In this document: in pieces, positions 22,455-31,259 of the stretch
How positions within the stretch are numbered: position 1 is the first letter of the stretch
How the letters are laid out: each line of letters begins with the position of its first letter
Assembly: GCA_964414555.1 (NCBI GenBank)
Contig: CAYPWW010000023.1
Span: 1 to 33,818 of the forward strand
Reading direction: 5' to 3'
DNA: 33,818 nucleotides
From: Litorimonas sp964414555
GTDB lineage: Bacteria > Pseudomonadota > Alphaproteobacteria > Caulobacterales > Maricaulaceae
Made by a program: the position numbers and the translations under genes
Notes under the pieces: generated by a model
Told to the model about the DNA's origin: nothing
What the model saw: the letters and a program-made list of their open reading frames with translations, nothing else
The model's database searches: none

Positions 22455-23190
22455 AATCCTGATATAGGGCTAAGAGGGTCGGCATGAGATCGCGGAAACG
22501 CGACAACCTCGTGTCGGCCCTCAGTCGTTTGTGGTCCACGGGCGTATATCCATAGGTCATCAGAACGGCATACACGCCGGCATTCTGCGCCGCGCGCATG
22601 TCGGGCCAGCTATCACCAACCATAACAATCCGTGACGTGTCCCTGTGGCCTGCCGCTTTATAGATGTGTCGGGGGTCTGGCTTAGCGCGCGGGGCTTCGT
22701 CTCCGCCAACAATTCGCTCGAAATAGGGGGTAAGCTCCAATTTCTCGAGGAGCGGACGGGCCAGCCAACCTGGCTTGTTTGTACAAACAGAGAGGTGCGC
22801 GCCAAGACCCAAAAGTTCTTGCAGGGTTTGCTCCACACCAGGGAAAGGTGTGCTCAGCGCATCTATCGTTTCCGCATATCGCGTTAGAAAACCGGCTTGC
22901 AGCGCATCCAACGCATCCTTGCCAATCGTGTCACCCACTTCGTCCAAGGCATCGGTCAGCATCCGCCGCGAGCCATAGCCGACATTGCTGCGCGCGCGTT
23001 TATAGGACGTAGGGCCATGACCCCGTGTCGCGATCATCTCATTTGTGACACGCACGAGGTCTGGTGCCGTTTCGATGAGCGTCCCGTCCAAGTCGAAACA
23101 AAGGCTGAGGTTCCCTAGCGGCTTGCTTAGGTCACGCCGCAGGGTCGGCACATCACGGCTGGAGCAGGGCTGTGCAAATCTTCGCATCAT
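22453..23190 (-). CDS. gph: Phosphoglycolate phosphatase-like HAD hydrolase
   Basis: 245-residue HAD-IA phosphatase, probably dephosphorylating 2-phosphoglycolate. Motif I is CFDLDGTLIETAPDL (Asp33, Asp35), the cap region contains RSNVGYGSRRML, motif II is SVCTNKP, the motif III region is RAKPDPRHIY, and motif IV is MVGDSWPDMRAAQNAG. About 30 residues precede motif I, some 20 more than usual; the start at 23190 has GAGGA nine bases upstream, so the extension may be real. The gene diverges from glmU with 76 bases between. Confidence 0.85.
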   Translation of the reverse strand: MMRRFAQPCSSRDVPTLRRDLSKPLGNLSLCFDLDGTLIETAPDLVRVTNEMIATRGHGPTSYKRARSNVGYGSRRMLTDALDEVGDTIGKDALDALQAGFLTRYAETIDALSTPFPGVEQTLQELLGLGAHLSVCTNKPGWLARPLLEKLELTPYFERIVGGDEAPRAKPDPRHIYKAAGHRDTSRIVMVGDSWPDMRAAQNAGVYAVLMTYGYTPVDHKRLRADTRLSRFRDLMPTLLALYQD

Positions 23191-23266
23191 GCGTGGGTTT
23201 CCTCGTGCGTCGGGCGTGCAGGTGCGCTAGGGCGAATCTCAAGACTTGCAGACCTAGCTGGACACT

Positions 23267-24634
23267 ATGACGAAGACAAACCGATCCGGAGCCCAAACGC
23301 CTCGCGCCGCGATTATTCTTGCTGCTGGTAAGAGCACGCGGATGAAATCCTCTCGCTCGAAAGTCCTGCATCCCGTTGGCGGGCGACCCATGATCGAATG
23401 GGTTACCTCCCTCGCGCGTGGCGCAGGGGTTGAACGGATCGTCTGTGTCGTCGGCGAAAGCAATACGGACGTCCGCGCGGCCGCAGAAGGGCTGGGACTC
23501 GATATCGCCGTGCAAGAACCACAACTGGGGACAGGACACGCCGTCCAATGCGCGAAAGAGGCGCTAGGAGATTTCGATGGTCATGTCGTTGTGCTCTATG
23601 CCGACACGCCGCTGATTTCTGGCGCGACATTGGAAAATGTCTTTGCTGCCTTTGAAACCCACGCGCTCGCAGTTCTGGGCTTTGAGCCTGACGATCCGGC
23701 GGCTTACGGGCGTCTCGTCATGGACGGCGAGGACTTAAGCGCGATTGTTGAGGCGAAAGAGGCGACGCCGGATCAGCTTAAGATCGGGCTATGCAATTCC
23801 GGCGTGTTGGGAGCTTCGGCGACAGATCTCTTCGGGGCGTGTGATCGCGTGACGAATGAGAACGCGAAAGGCGAGTACTACCTGACCGACATCGTGGAAA
23901 TCCTACGCGGTGACGGGAAACGGGCCACGGCTGTTCATGCGCCAGAAGCCGAAGTGCAAGGCGTCAACGATCGCCGCGATTTGGCGCGCGCAGAGGCCGC
24001 CTTCCAAGCCGTTATGCGCGATAACGCGATGGCATCGGGTGTCAGCCTGAAACATCCGGAAAGCGTCTATTTCGCCTACGATACCGTGCTGGAGCCAGAC
24101 GTCTCTGTTGATGCAAATGTGGTCTTCGGGCCCGGTGTTACCGTCCGCCGCGGCGCGACGATCCATGCGTTCTGCCATCTGGAAGGCGCAGATGTGGGCG
24201 AGGGCGCACAGATTGGGCCTTATGCTCGCCTACGCCCCGGCACAGAGCTGGCCGAGAAGACAAAGGTCGGAAACTTTGTCGAGACGAAGAAGGCGGTTGT
24301 CGGAAAAGGCAGCAAGATCAATCATCTATCCTATGTTGGTGATGCGGAATTGGGCGAAGGCGTCAATGTCGGCGCCGGCACAATCACCTGCAATTACGAC
24401 GGCTATAACAAGCACAAGACTGTCATTGGTGATGGCGCGTTCGTCGGGTCCAATTCCTCTCTCGTCGCACCTGTCACGATTGGCGCGGGCGCGTTTCTCG
24501 GCTCTGGCGGGGTCGTGACAGACTCCGTGCCGGACGATGCGCTGGCTCTCGCACGTGCAAAACAAGTCAACAAACCCGGGTGGGGTGCTCGTTTCCGCGC
24601 GGTGCAAGAAAAGCTGAAAGCGAAATCCAAATGA
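23267..24634 (+). CDS. glmU: Bifunctional UDP-N-acetylglucosamine pyrophosphorylase / glucosamine-1-phosphate N-acetyltransferase
   Basis: Makes UDP-GlcNAc for peptidoglycan and lipid A. The 455 residues match the family. The uridylyltransferase domain has IILAAGKSTRMKSSRSKVLHPVGGRPM (about 16-42), QEPQLGTGHAVQCA, VLYADTPLI and GEYYLTDIVEIL. From about residue 250 the left-handed beta-helix acetyltransferase domain follows, with VFGPGVTVRRGATIHAFCHLEGA, YARLRPGTEL, the NFVETKKA and NHLSYVGDAELGEGVNVGAGTITCNYDGYNKHKT blocks. The final TGA overlaps rpiA by ATGA. Confidence 0.97.
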   Translation: MTKTNRSGAQTPRAAIILAAGKSTRMKSSRSKVLHPVGGRPMIEWVTSLARGAGVERIVCVVGESNTDVRAAAEGLGLDIAVQEPQLGTGHAVQCAKEALGDFDGHVVVLYADTPLISGATLENVFAAFETHALAVLGFEPDDPAAYGRLVMDGEDLSAIVEAKEATPDQLKIGLCNSGVLGASATDLFGACDRVTNENAKGEYYLTDIVEILRGDGKRATAVHAPEAEVQGVNDRRDLARAEAAFQAVMRDNAMASGVSLKHPESVYFAYDTVLEPDVSVDANVVFGPGVTVRRGATIHAFCHLEGADVGEGAQIGPYARLRPGTELAEKTKVGNFVETKKAVVGKGSKINHLSYVGDAELGEGVNVGAGTITCNYDGYNKHKTVIGDGAFVGSNSSLVAPVTIGAGAFLGSGGVVTDSVPDDALALARAKQVNKPGWGARFRAVQEKLKAKSK

Positions 24635-25335
24635 GTGTTGCTAAGGAAAATGCGGCCCTCGCGGCGCTAGAGTTCGTCCGAGACGGTATGACTCTCGGTC
24701 TGGGGTCTGGCTCAACGGCAGAACTTTTCATCGATGCACTCGGAGAGAAAGTCGCAGGCGGTCTCAAGGTCCAAGGCGTGCCAACGTCCAAACGCACGGC
24801 AGAATGCGCCATGGAAGCCGGCGTGCCACTGGCCGAGCCGGACCGCGTTGACGGGATCCATCTGACGATTGACGGTGCAGACGAAGTCGACCCAGCTTTC
24901 AATCTCATCAAAGGTGGCGGAGCCTGCCTGTTGCGCGAGAAAATTATCGCTCATGCCTCGGAACGGATGATCGTCATCGCGGATGCGTCCAAAATGGTTG
25001 AGACGCTCGGTGCATTCCCATTGCCCGTCGAGGTCGATCCCTTTGGCATGGCCCTAACGGCGGAGCAGATTTACGACGCCCTGAAATCAACCGGCTGTGA
25101 GGAAGCGCAAACCGTTCTTCGCCAGTTAAAAGACGGCTCTGGGCCGCTTGTTACGGATGGCGGTAATTATATTCTCGATAGCAAATGTCGGAAGATTCCA
25201 AATCCAGCAGACACGGCTCTCGCACTCAGCCAGATTCCGGGCGTCATGGAGCATGGTTTGTTTATCGATCTCGCTGACATCATCATCATAGGGGAGGCAG
25301 ATCATGCCCGCGTTATCGAAATTGCCCGTGATTAG
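24631..25335 (+). CDS. rpiA: Ribose-5-phosphate isomerase A
   Basis: Interconverts ribose-5-phosphate and ribulose-5-phosphate in the pentose phosphate pathway. The 234 residues match the family. Motifs: LGLGSGSTAELFIDAL (phosphate loop), GVPTSKRT, LTIDGADEVDP with the catalytic acidic residues, LIKGGGACLLREKI with the catalytic Lys/Glu, and TDGGNYILD. The ATG at 24631 overlaps the glmU stop (ATGA), pointing to coupled translation. The last 32 bases also encode the start of the following lipoprotein. Confidence 0.96.
   Translation: MSVAKENAALAALEFVRDGMTLGLGSGSTAELFIDALGEKVAGGLKVQGVPTSKRTAECAMEAGVPLAEPDRVDGIHLTIDGADEVDPAFNLIKGGGACLLREKIIAHASERMIVIADASKMVETLGAFPLPVEVDPFGMALTAEQIYDALKSTGCEEAQTVLRQLKDGSGPLVTDGGNYILDSKCRKIPNPADTALALSQIPGVMEHGLFIDLADIIIIGEADHARVIEIARD
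25291..25297 (+). promoter_or_regulatory. Strong Shine-Dalgarno inside rpiA deciding the lipoprotein start
   Basis: GGGGAGG, six bases before ATG 25304, lies within the rpiA coding sequence and fixes the lipoprotein start there, not at the in-frame GTG 25328. Confidence 0.7.
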
Positions 25336-25873
25336 ACTTTTGCGCGCAATTGGCGCCTCAGCCGCTGTGCTTGTCTTAGCGGCTTGTCAGCAGCCTAGCT
25401 CAAAAACCCCGGAGCTGACAGATTACAGCGAGCTCAGCGATCAGCTCGGCGCGATTATCGTCGAGACCGTCCCTTTTGACGAATTGCCAGGGGAAACGCG
25501 TGCAGAAAAACTGCTCTATCAAGCGGGTATCGTCGCACAAATGAAGACGGCCTCGCTCGTGATGATCGATACGCAAATCAAAACCCTCGAATTAGCAGGC
25601 AATGAAGAGGTCGTTGCGATCATGAAGAAAAACCGTGAAATGATGATGGTAGCTATGGAGGCGGAAGCCTCTCAATTCGTGACTGAGGCCGCCGCAGTCT
25701 ATGAGCAGTATGTGACGCCCGAGGAGATCGAGCGCCTTATTGTTTTGCACGGTGATCCAGCGATGCAAAAATTATTGAGCCAACAGCCACAGATTTCTCG
25801 TGACCTTTTGCCTGCAGCCACAGCTTTCGGTGAACGGGCCGCCTTGCGTATGCAAAATACAGCGAACGACTAG
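25304..25873 (+). CDS. DUF2059-like lipoprotein
   Basis: 189 residues with a lipoprotein signal peptide: basic n-region (KLPVIRLLR), hydrophobic core and lipobox LAAC with Cys28. The mature part is mostly helical: ELSDQLGAIIVETV, MKTASLVMIDTQIKTLEL, then MEAEASQFVTEAAAVYEQYVTPEEIERLIVLHGDPAMQKLL, a pattern resembling DUF2059 proteins (the 'fT.eEl..l..FY.sp.G.k' end). Function unknown, probably in the periplasmic leaflet. It overlaps rpiA by 32 bases and ends 38 bases before gor. Confidence 0.75.
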   Translation: MPALSKLPVIRLLRAIGASAAVLVLAACQQPSSKTPELTDYSELSDQLGAIIVETVPFDELPGETRAEKLLYQAGIVAQMKTASLVMIDTQIKTLELAGNEEVVAIMKKNREMMMVAMEAEASQFVTEAAAVYEQYVTPEEIERLIVLHGDPAMQKLLSQQPQISRDLLPAATAFGERAALRMQNTAND

Positions 25874-25911
25874 GAATTTAATGCAGCCCAATCAATCTTC
25901 AGGAGCTAGAC

Positions 25912-27294
25912 ATGGCGAATTACGACTTTGATCTTTTCGTGATCGGCGCGGGCAGCGGCGGCGTTCGCTCTGGCCGAATGGCGGCGCAATTGGGCAAACG
26001 TGTCGGCGTGGCAGAAGAAAGCCTGCCGGGTGGCACCTGTGTCGTGCGTGGCTGTGTGCCGAAGAAGTTCCTCGTTTATGGCGCGGATTACGGCGCCGCG
26101 ATCGAAGAGGCCGCCGGATATGGTTGGACGGTCAAGGATGCCAGCTTTGATTGGCCGACCCTTCGCAATGCGATCCAGATGGAAGTCTCGCGCTTGTCCG
26201 GCATCTACTCCACGATTTTGGAAAAGAACGGCGCAGAAGTCTTTCGCGAGCGGGCAGAGTTCGTTGACGCGCATACGGTCAAGCTGGTCGATAGTGGAAA
26301 ACTGATTACGGCAGAAACGATCCTGATTGCCGTCGGTGGGCGCCCGTGGATGCCTGAGATCGAGGGGTATGAGCACGCGATTATGTCAGATGATGCGTTC
26401 TTGCTGGATAAGCTCCCCAAACATGTCGTCATCATTGGCGGCGGTTATATCGCCTGCGAATTTGCGGGCATCTATGCGGGGCTAGGTGTTGAGACGGTGC
26501 AAGCCTATCGCGGTGGGCGCCTATTGAATGGGTTTGACGCGGATGTGCGCGACGCTGTGGCCGAAGTGCAAAAGCACAATGACATCGATGTCCGCTTTAA
26601 TATCAGCCCGAAAACCATTGAAAAAACAGAGACTGGCTACGTCGTTCACTTTGATGATGGCTGCAAAATTGAAACAGATTGCGTCTTTATGGCGACGGGT
26701 CGCAAACCGCACACGCCGGGCTTGGGCCTTGAGAAGGCGGGCGTTCAGGTGGACGCCGCAGGTGCAGTCGTTGTCGATGAATACTCTCGCACGACGGCGA
26801 AGAATATCTACGCCGTGGGCGACGTTACGAACCGGGTCAATCTGACACCTGTCGCGATCCGCGAGGGCATGGCGTTTGTTGAGACGGTCTTTAAGAACAA
26901 TCCAACCGCCTATGATCATACGCAAATCGCGAGCGCTGTCTTCACGCGGCCAGAGGTCGGCACGGTCGGCTTGGGAGAGAGTGAAGCACGCAAAAAGTAT
27001 GGCGACGAAATCACGGTCTACACGACCAAATTCCGTCCGATGAAGAACATCCTCGCCGGTGATCCGCAGCGCTGTTTCATGAAACTCATCACTCAAGGTC
27101 CAGATGAGGTCGTCATCGGCATCCATCTGGTCGGCGAACATATGGCGGAAGTCATTCAAGCTCTGGGTATTTGTGTCAAAGCAGGTCTGACAAAAGCGGA
27201 CTTCGACCGGACATGTGCGGTTCACCCCACGATTGCCGAAGAAATCGTGACGTTGAAGCCTCGTGAGATCAATAAGACCACGGTTGTTACTTAG
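25912..27294 (+). CDS. gor: Glutathione-disulfide reductase
   Basis: NADPH-dependent flavoenzyme reducing GSSG. The 460 residues match the family. FAD motif VIGAGSGGVRSGRMAAQLG (10-28), redox-active CVVRGCVPKK with Cys43 and Cys48, NADPH-binding VVIIGGGYIACEFAGIYAGLGVETVQAYRGGRLL, FMATGRKPHTPGL, second FAD motif IYAVGDVTNRVNLTPVA, and the C-terminal active-site HPTIAEE. GCVPKK with Val between the Cys residues is typical of glutathione, not lipoamide, reductases. AGGAG lies seven bases before the ATG. Confidence 0.95.
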   Translation: MANYDFDLFVIGAGSGGVRSGRMAAQLGKRVGVAEESLPGGTCVVRGCVPKKFLVYGADYGAAIEEAAGYGWTVKDASFDWPTLRNAIQMEVSRLSGIYSTILEKNGAEVFRERAEFVDAHTVKLVDSGKLITAETILIAVGGRPWMPEIEGYEHAIMSDDAFLLDKLPKHVVIIGGGYIACEFAGIYAGLGVETVQAYRGGRLLNGFDADVRDAVAEVQKHNDIDVRFNISPKTIEKTETGYVVHFDDGCKIETDCVFMATGRKPHTPGLGLEKAGVQVDAAGAVVVDEYSRTTAKNIYAVGDVTNRVNLTPVAIREGMAFVETVFKNNPTAYDHTQIASAVFTRPEVGTVGLGESEARKKYGDEITVYTTKFRPMKNILAGDPQRCFMKLITQGPDEVVIGIHLVGEHMAEVIQALGICVKAGLTKADFDRTCAVHPTIAEEIVTLKPREINKTTVVT

Positions 27295-27400
27295 GCTTTG
27301 AAGTCTGACCTTTTATCTAGGCAAAATTTTCTGGGTCTGTTAGGCAGGCCGCCGATATAGCGCAGAGATTTTGCGTCTTTACGTCTATGAGGGACTGATC

Positions 27401-28780
27401 ATGACAAAATGGACGCCATCTAGCTGGCGCACAAAACCCGCAAAACACATCCCCGACGACTATCCAGATCTGGACGCCGTGGCAAAAGTCGAGGATACGC
27501 TGCGGGGCTATCCACCGCTCGTTTTCGCAGGTGAAGCGCGTCGTTTGCGTGAGCGTCTGGGCGATGTGGCCATGGGGAAGGCCTTCCTTCTGCAAGGTGG
27601 AGATTGCGCCGAGAGTTTCAAAGAATTTCATCCTGACAACCTGCGCGACATGTTCCGCGTGATGATGCAAATGGCCGTTGTTCTGACATATGGCGCGGGT
27701 CAGCCCGTCGTGAAAGTCGGCCGGATCGCCGGACAGTTCGGCAAGCCGCGCAGCTCGCCCGTCGAAGTTCGTGACGGCGTGACTCTGCCGTCTTACCGCG
27801 GGGATAATATCAACGGCATGGATTTCGATCCTAAGTCCCGGATTCCGAACCCGAAACGCCTGCTGAAAGCCTATGGCCAGTCGGCATCAACGCTGAACCT
27901 CCTCCGCGCGTTCTCGTCTGGCGGTTATGCGAACCTTCGCAATATCCACAAATGGACGCTTGGCTTTGTTGACGGGTCTGAGTCGACACGGCGCTATAAA
28001 GAGCTGTGCGAGAAGATCGAAGATGCGCTCGACTTTATGGAAGCGTGTGGTGTGACGCCTGAGAGCACGCCGCAAATGGCGCGCACGGACTACTATACAT
28101 CCCATGAGGGACTGCTGCTGGGTTATGAAGAAGCCATGACCCGGATCGATAGTACGAGCGGTCGGTGGTATGACACCTCTGCGCATATGCTCTGGATTGG
28201 GAACCGTACACGCCAGTTGGATCATGCGCATGTCGAATTTATGCGCGGGATTGAAAACCCGATCGCGATGAAGATCGGTGAGGGGCTGGAACCGGATGAG
28301 CTGCTAAAGCTCCTCGATGTCCTCAACCCAGAAAATATCCCGGGACGGATCACGCTGATCTCTCGCTATGGCCACGATAAAGTCGCCAAGGGTCTACCAT
28401 CGCTTGCACGTGTGATTAAGCGCGAAGGCCGCCATGTCGTGTGGTCATGTGACCCTATGCACGGCAATACGATCAAAACGGACAGTGGCTATAAAACACG
28501 ACCGTTCGATCATATCTTGACCGAAGTGCAGCAGTTCATGCGCGTTTTGCATGCAGAAGGATGTTGGCCCGGCGGTGTGCATTTCGAAATGACCGGCCAA
28601 AACGTCACGGAATGTCTCGGTGGATCCGCCAGTGCGGTTAGCGAAGCGGACTTGTCCTCACGCTATCATACTCATTGCGATCCGCGCCTGAATGCGGATC
28701 AAGCGTTAGAACTGGCGTTTCTGATTGCAGAAGAACTGGGCAGTTACCGTAAGGAAGAGGCCGCGCGCCTGGCGGGGTGA
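27401..28780 (+). CDS. Class II 3-deoxy-7-phosphoheptulonate synthase
   Basis: First enzyme of the shikimate pathway, joining phosphoenolpyruvate and erythrose-4-phosphate. 459 residues from ATG 27401 with GAGGGA ahead; a TTG ten codons earlier is less likely. Class II (plant-like) hallmarks are present: WTPSSWRTKPAKHIPDDYPD at the start, AFLLQGGDCAESF with the metal-binding Cys, GRIAGQFGKPRSSP, SHEGLLLGYEEAMTR, WIGNRTRQLDHAHVEFMRGIENPI, DPMHGNT, GGVHFEMTGQNVTECLGG and the DPRLNADQ-LE end. The gene appears monocistronic, and its stop abuts that of the convergent membrane protein. Confidence 0.95.
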   Translation: MTKWTPSSWRTKPAKHIPDDYPDLDAVAKVEDTLRGYPPLVFAGEARRLRERLGDVAMGKAFLLQGGDCAESFKEFHPDNLRDMFRVMMQMAVVLTYGAGQPVVKVGRIAGQFGKPRSSPVEVRDGVTLPSYRGDNINGMDFDPKSRIPNPKRLLKAYGQSASTLNLLRAFSSGGYANLRNIHKWTLGFVDGSESTRRYKELCEKIEDALDFMEACGVTPESTPQMARTDYYTSHEGLLLGYEEAMTRIDSTSGRWYDTSAHMLWIGNRTRQLDHAHVEFMRGIENPIAMKIGEGLEPDELLKLLDVLNPENIPGRITLISRYGHDKVAKGLPSLARVIKREGRHVVWSCDPMHGNTIKTDSGYKTRPFDHILTEVQQFMRVLHAEGCWPGGVHFEMTGQNVTECLGGSASAVSEADLSSRYHTHCDPRLNADQALELAFLIAEELGSYRKEEAARLAG

Positions 28781-29737
28781 TTACTGCTCTGGTTTAGGCG
28801 TTTCATTCTTCTGAGGCTCTGTATTTTCTGTAGGCTTCGCAGGTGTGGCGTCGATGTCCATCGGTGCTTCTGAACCTGCGTCTAGAGCGTCTTGGATCTC
28901 TTTTTTCTGGCTCTCCAGTTCTTGCGTTGCAATCGCCACGCGTTCGCCAAACTCATAGCCAGACTTATACATGCCTTCTCCGAGCGCGATTGCGCTCGCA
29001 AGCGTATACATGAAGGATATCAGGGCTGTAAGCCCGACACTTCGCCCGAGACGGCCAAGCTTACTCGGAACGCTTGAAAAAGCCCCCCTGTATGCCGTTA
29101 CAGCCATCAAAATGATGGATAAAACCATATTCAAGTTCGATGTGATTTCGACCCAACCGGCGGGCAGGATGATCATTCCGATGGCAGAGATGAGCCCTAG
29201 GGCTGCCAGAGGAATCAGAATGGCGAAAATAAATCTCGCCCGGACGACAAAACGTAATTTTTCTCCAAATGAGCGGAAGAGTGCAGCTACAATGAGAAAA
29301 AATGCGATTGAGAGTGGGGTCGATAAGAGGAAGAAAGATTGTAATGTTCTTCTTACGGCATCTTTTACATCGAATAGTGAGGGGTCGAGCCCCAGTTCTG
29401 ATAGATCATCAATTTCTTCGGATAGCGCCTCGGTCAAAAAGGTTTCAAAGAACTTGAATAAGGCTCCGTCTTCACTGGCGTAGAAATACTTTAAGGCTGT
29501 CGATATGGCGACGAGGCCCAAAAATATCCGGAAAGAAGGGGAATAGGCATTTTTCCAAAATGGATGCTTCGCGGCTTGGAAGTACTCAACGGGCTTGAAA
29601 ATGAGGGCTTTTATCGTCCTTAGGCTTCTCCCGCTTAGGCCGAAAATATCTTCTAGTAGCTCATCAAATTGTACGTCTCGAAACCTCGGCTGTGACTCAA
29701 TGGGCTGAGGCGTTTCTATCTCGACATCATTTGTCAT
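28781..29737 (-). CDS. Multi-pass membrane protein with acidic tail, DUF3667-like
   Basis: 318 residues from ATG 29737 (a GTG at 29752 is possible; neither has a clear Shine-Dalgarno). A charged N-terminus leads into FGLSGRSLRTIKALIFKPVEYFQAAKHPFWKNAYSPSFRIFLGLVAI, which resembles the start of DUF3667 proteins. Hydrophobic segments lie at about 72-88, 135-160, 170-200, 205-225 and 240-258. An EAL-rich acidic loop precedes the second segment. The C-terminal 60 residues are hydrophilic with Pro, Thr, Glu and Lys repeats. The DNA is richer in A/T than the neighbouring genes. No specific function can be given. Confidence 0.7.
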   Translation of the reverse strand: MTNDVEIETPQPIESQPRFRDVQFDELLEDIFGLSGRSLRTIKALIFKPVEYFQAAKHPFWKNAYSPSFRIFLGLVAISTALKYFYASEDGALFKFFETFLTEALSEEIDDLSELGLDPSLFDVKDAVRRTLQSFFLLSTPLSIAFFLIVAALFRSFGEKLRFVVRARFIFAILIPLAALGLISAIGMIILPAGWVEITSNLNMVLSIILMAVTAYRGAFSSVPSKLGRLGRSVGLTALISFMYTLASAIALGEGMYKSGYEFGERVAIATQELESQKKEIQDALDAGSEAPMDIDATPAKPTENTEPQKNETPKPEQ

Positions 29738-29774
29738 TTTCTGCCAGCCCACGATCTCAATAGTGCATAAAAAA

Positions 29775-29796
29775 AGCCGCCCCAGATGGGACGGCT
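29775..29796 (-). terminator. Rho-independent terminator of the HU gene
   Basis: AGCCGCCCC (29775-29783) can pair with GGGACGGCT (29788-29796) with one mismatch around a 4-base loop, followed on the minus strand by a run of six T. It lies 27 bases past the HU stop and before the membrane-protein gene, so it separates the two. The TCTTTCTT on the other side gives little plus-strand activity. Confidence 0.75.
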
Positions 29797-29822
29797 CTTT
29801 CTTGTCAGATTGGTCGGTTGAC

Positions 29823-30095
29823 CTAAAGGTCTTTTAGTGCGGCTGCGGCTTTGAATGTCGCGCTTGTCTTGGCTTTGGACATCATCATTTTGCCCGTAGC
29901 AGGATTGCGCATTTCGCGAGATTCGCGATGCTTGGACACAAATTGTCCGAAGCCAGGGATGACGACCTTGTGGCCATCGCCGCGTTTCATTTCGCCTGTG
30001 ACGACTTCACAAAAAGCGTTCAGCATTTGGCCGGCATCGCTTTGGCTGCATCCAGTGTGGCTCGCAATTGCGCCGACGAGTTCTTTCTTGTTCAT
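29823..30095 (-). CDS. HU-family DNA-binding protein
   Basis: 90-residue HU/IHF-fold nucleoid protein, starting MNKKELVGAIASHTGCSQSDAGQML at ATG 30095 with GGGAGA nine bases ahead. The HU core VVIPGFGQFVSKHRESREMRNPATGKMM contains the beta-arm with the conserved R-N-P-x-T-G and its DNA-intercalating Pro. The last part SKAKTSATFKAAAALKDL is shorter than in E. coli HU and typical of divergent alphaproteobacterial members. The promoter must lie in the 255 bases shared with the divergent oxidoreductase gene. Confidence 0.92.
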   Translation of the reverse strand: MNKKELVGAIASHTGCSQSDAGQMLNAFCEVVTGEMKRGDGHKVVIPGFGQFVSKHRESREMRNPATGKMMMSKAKTSATFKAAAALKDL

Positions 30096-30181
30096 CGTGG
30101 TTCTCCCATTTGATGACACTTCCGCATCTTGTGACGGATAGCTGATGCAAAGCCCTAACGATTAAGGTTAACGTGTCATTA

Positions 30182-30195
30182 AAAACTGCAGTTTT
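30182..30195. promoter_or_regulatory. Perfect 14-base palindrome upstream of HU
   Basis: AAAACTGCAGTTTT, 87 bases upstream of the HU start and 156 bases before the divergent oxidoreductase. A second hairpin, GATTCG-GAGG-CGAATC, lies at 30281-30296 in the same intergenic region. Both may be regulatory, with no factor suggested. Confidence 0.35.
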
Positions 30196-30350
30196 CTTGA
30201 GTTTTTGGCCTATTTAGCCGTCAAATTTGTTAATTTTGGCGCTTTAGAGCTGTCTTGCTAGCGTCCGTGAGCGCCTTGTCGATTCGGAGGCGAATCAATT
30301 CACTTGCTATTTGTTCTTGCAATTTGGCCCGCCTAGGCCGTTATGCGCCC

Positions 30351-31259
30351 ATGGTAGAAAGACTGAAAATCGGATTGATCGGCGCGGGTGTCTTCGCAGG
30401 ATATCATGCGGATAAACTACGCGATCATCGTCGGATTGATTTCGTCGGTATCTTTGACACAAACACCAAACGCGCAGAGCGTTTAGCGCAGTCACATGAT
30501 GTTTCCGCCCTCGCGTTGCAGGACCTGCTTTCGCAGAGTGATGCTGTCGTAATCGCCTCTGTTGCGTCTACCCATTATGAAATGGCGCTAGGGGCTTTGA
30601 ACGCGGGCTGCCATTGCTTGATCGAAAAGCCGTTGGCGACAACGGGCGCGCAAGCCGAGGCCATCGCTGATCTGGCTGACCATAAAAAGCTGATCGTTCA
30701 GGTGGGCCATCAAGAACGACAAGTCCTCGCGGCGATCGGTCTAGATCGTATCGCAGAGACGCCGCTGAAGATTGACGCCAGTCGCACATCGCCCGCCTCA
30801 CCGCGGGGTAAGGACACATCTGCTACGCTCGATCTTATGACGCATGACATCGATCTCTGTACGATGTTGTTTCGCGATGCGCCCCTTCGCGTGAGCGGTA
30901 CGGTCGAGGGCAAGACGTCTGATCATAACGACATTACGAAAGCAGAGCTGATCTATGCGTCGGGCCAAGCGACGCTCTATACCAATCGCACGGTCGCCGA
31001 GAGTGAACGGGTCATGGTGATCACATATGCGACAGGGCAGGTTGTCATCGACTTCAATGCCAAGACTCTGAAAAACACGACGCCCTATGATTTGAACGCA
31101 GATTTCGCGTCCGACCCCCAAGCTGCAGACAGCCTTGGCGCGGCGACGGACAGCTTCCTGCGCGCAGTTTTGGATAATGCGCCTGTAGATGTTACGGCTG
31201 AAGACGGTGCGCTTGCGGTCAAAATTGCGTGTCGCGTGGATGAGGGGAAAAGCACATGA
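30351..31259 (+). CDS. Gfo/Idh/MocA family oxidoreductase, possibly GnnA-like
   Basis: 302 residues from ATG 30351; the frame is open upstream but ATG 30351 gives the expected N-terminus KIGLIGAGVFAGYHADKL, the NAD-binding Rossmann motif. The family's EKPLA motif, VQVGHQER and the catalytic-domain LDLMTHDIDL block follow. The wording GVFAGYHA...GHQER...HDIDL recalls the alphaproteobacterial group that includes GnnA, the UDP-GlcNAc 3-dehydrogenase used to make 2,3-diamino-glucose lipid A. No GnnB aminotransferase lies next to it, so the substrate is uncertain. It overlaps the following hydrolase by ATGA. Confidence 0.82.
   Translation: MVERLKIGLIGAGVFAGYHADKLRDHRRIDFVGIFDTNTKRAERLAQSHDVSALALQDLLSQSDAVVIASVASTHYEMALGALNAGCHCLIEKPLATTGAQAEAIADLADHKKLIVQVGHQERQVLAAIGLDRIAETPLKIDASRTSPASPRGKDTSATLDLMTHDIDLCTMLFRDAPLRVSGTVEGKTSDHNDITKAELIYASGQATLYTNRTVAESERVMVITYATGQVVIDFNAKTLKNTTPYDLNADFASDPQAADSLGAATDSFLRAVLDNAPVDVTAEDGALAVKIACRVDEGKST

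Noticed and set aside
26521..27225. 234-codon antisense frame inside gor
   Set aside because: The sense strand encodes unmistakable glutathione reductase motifs.
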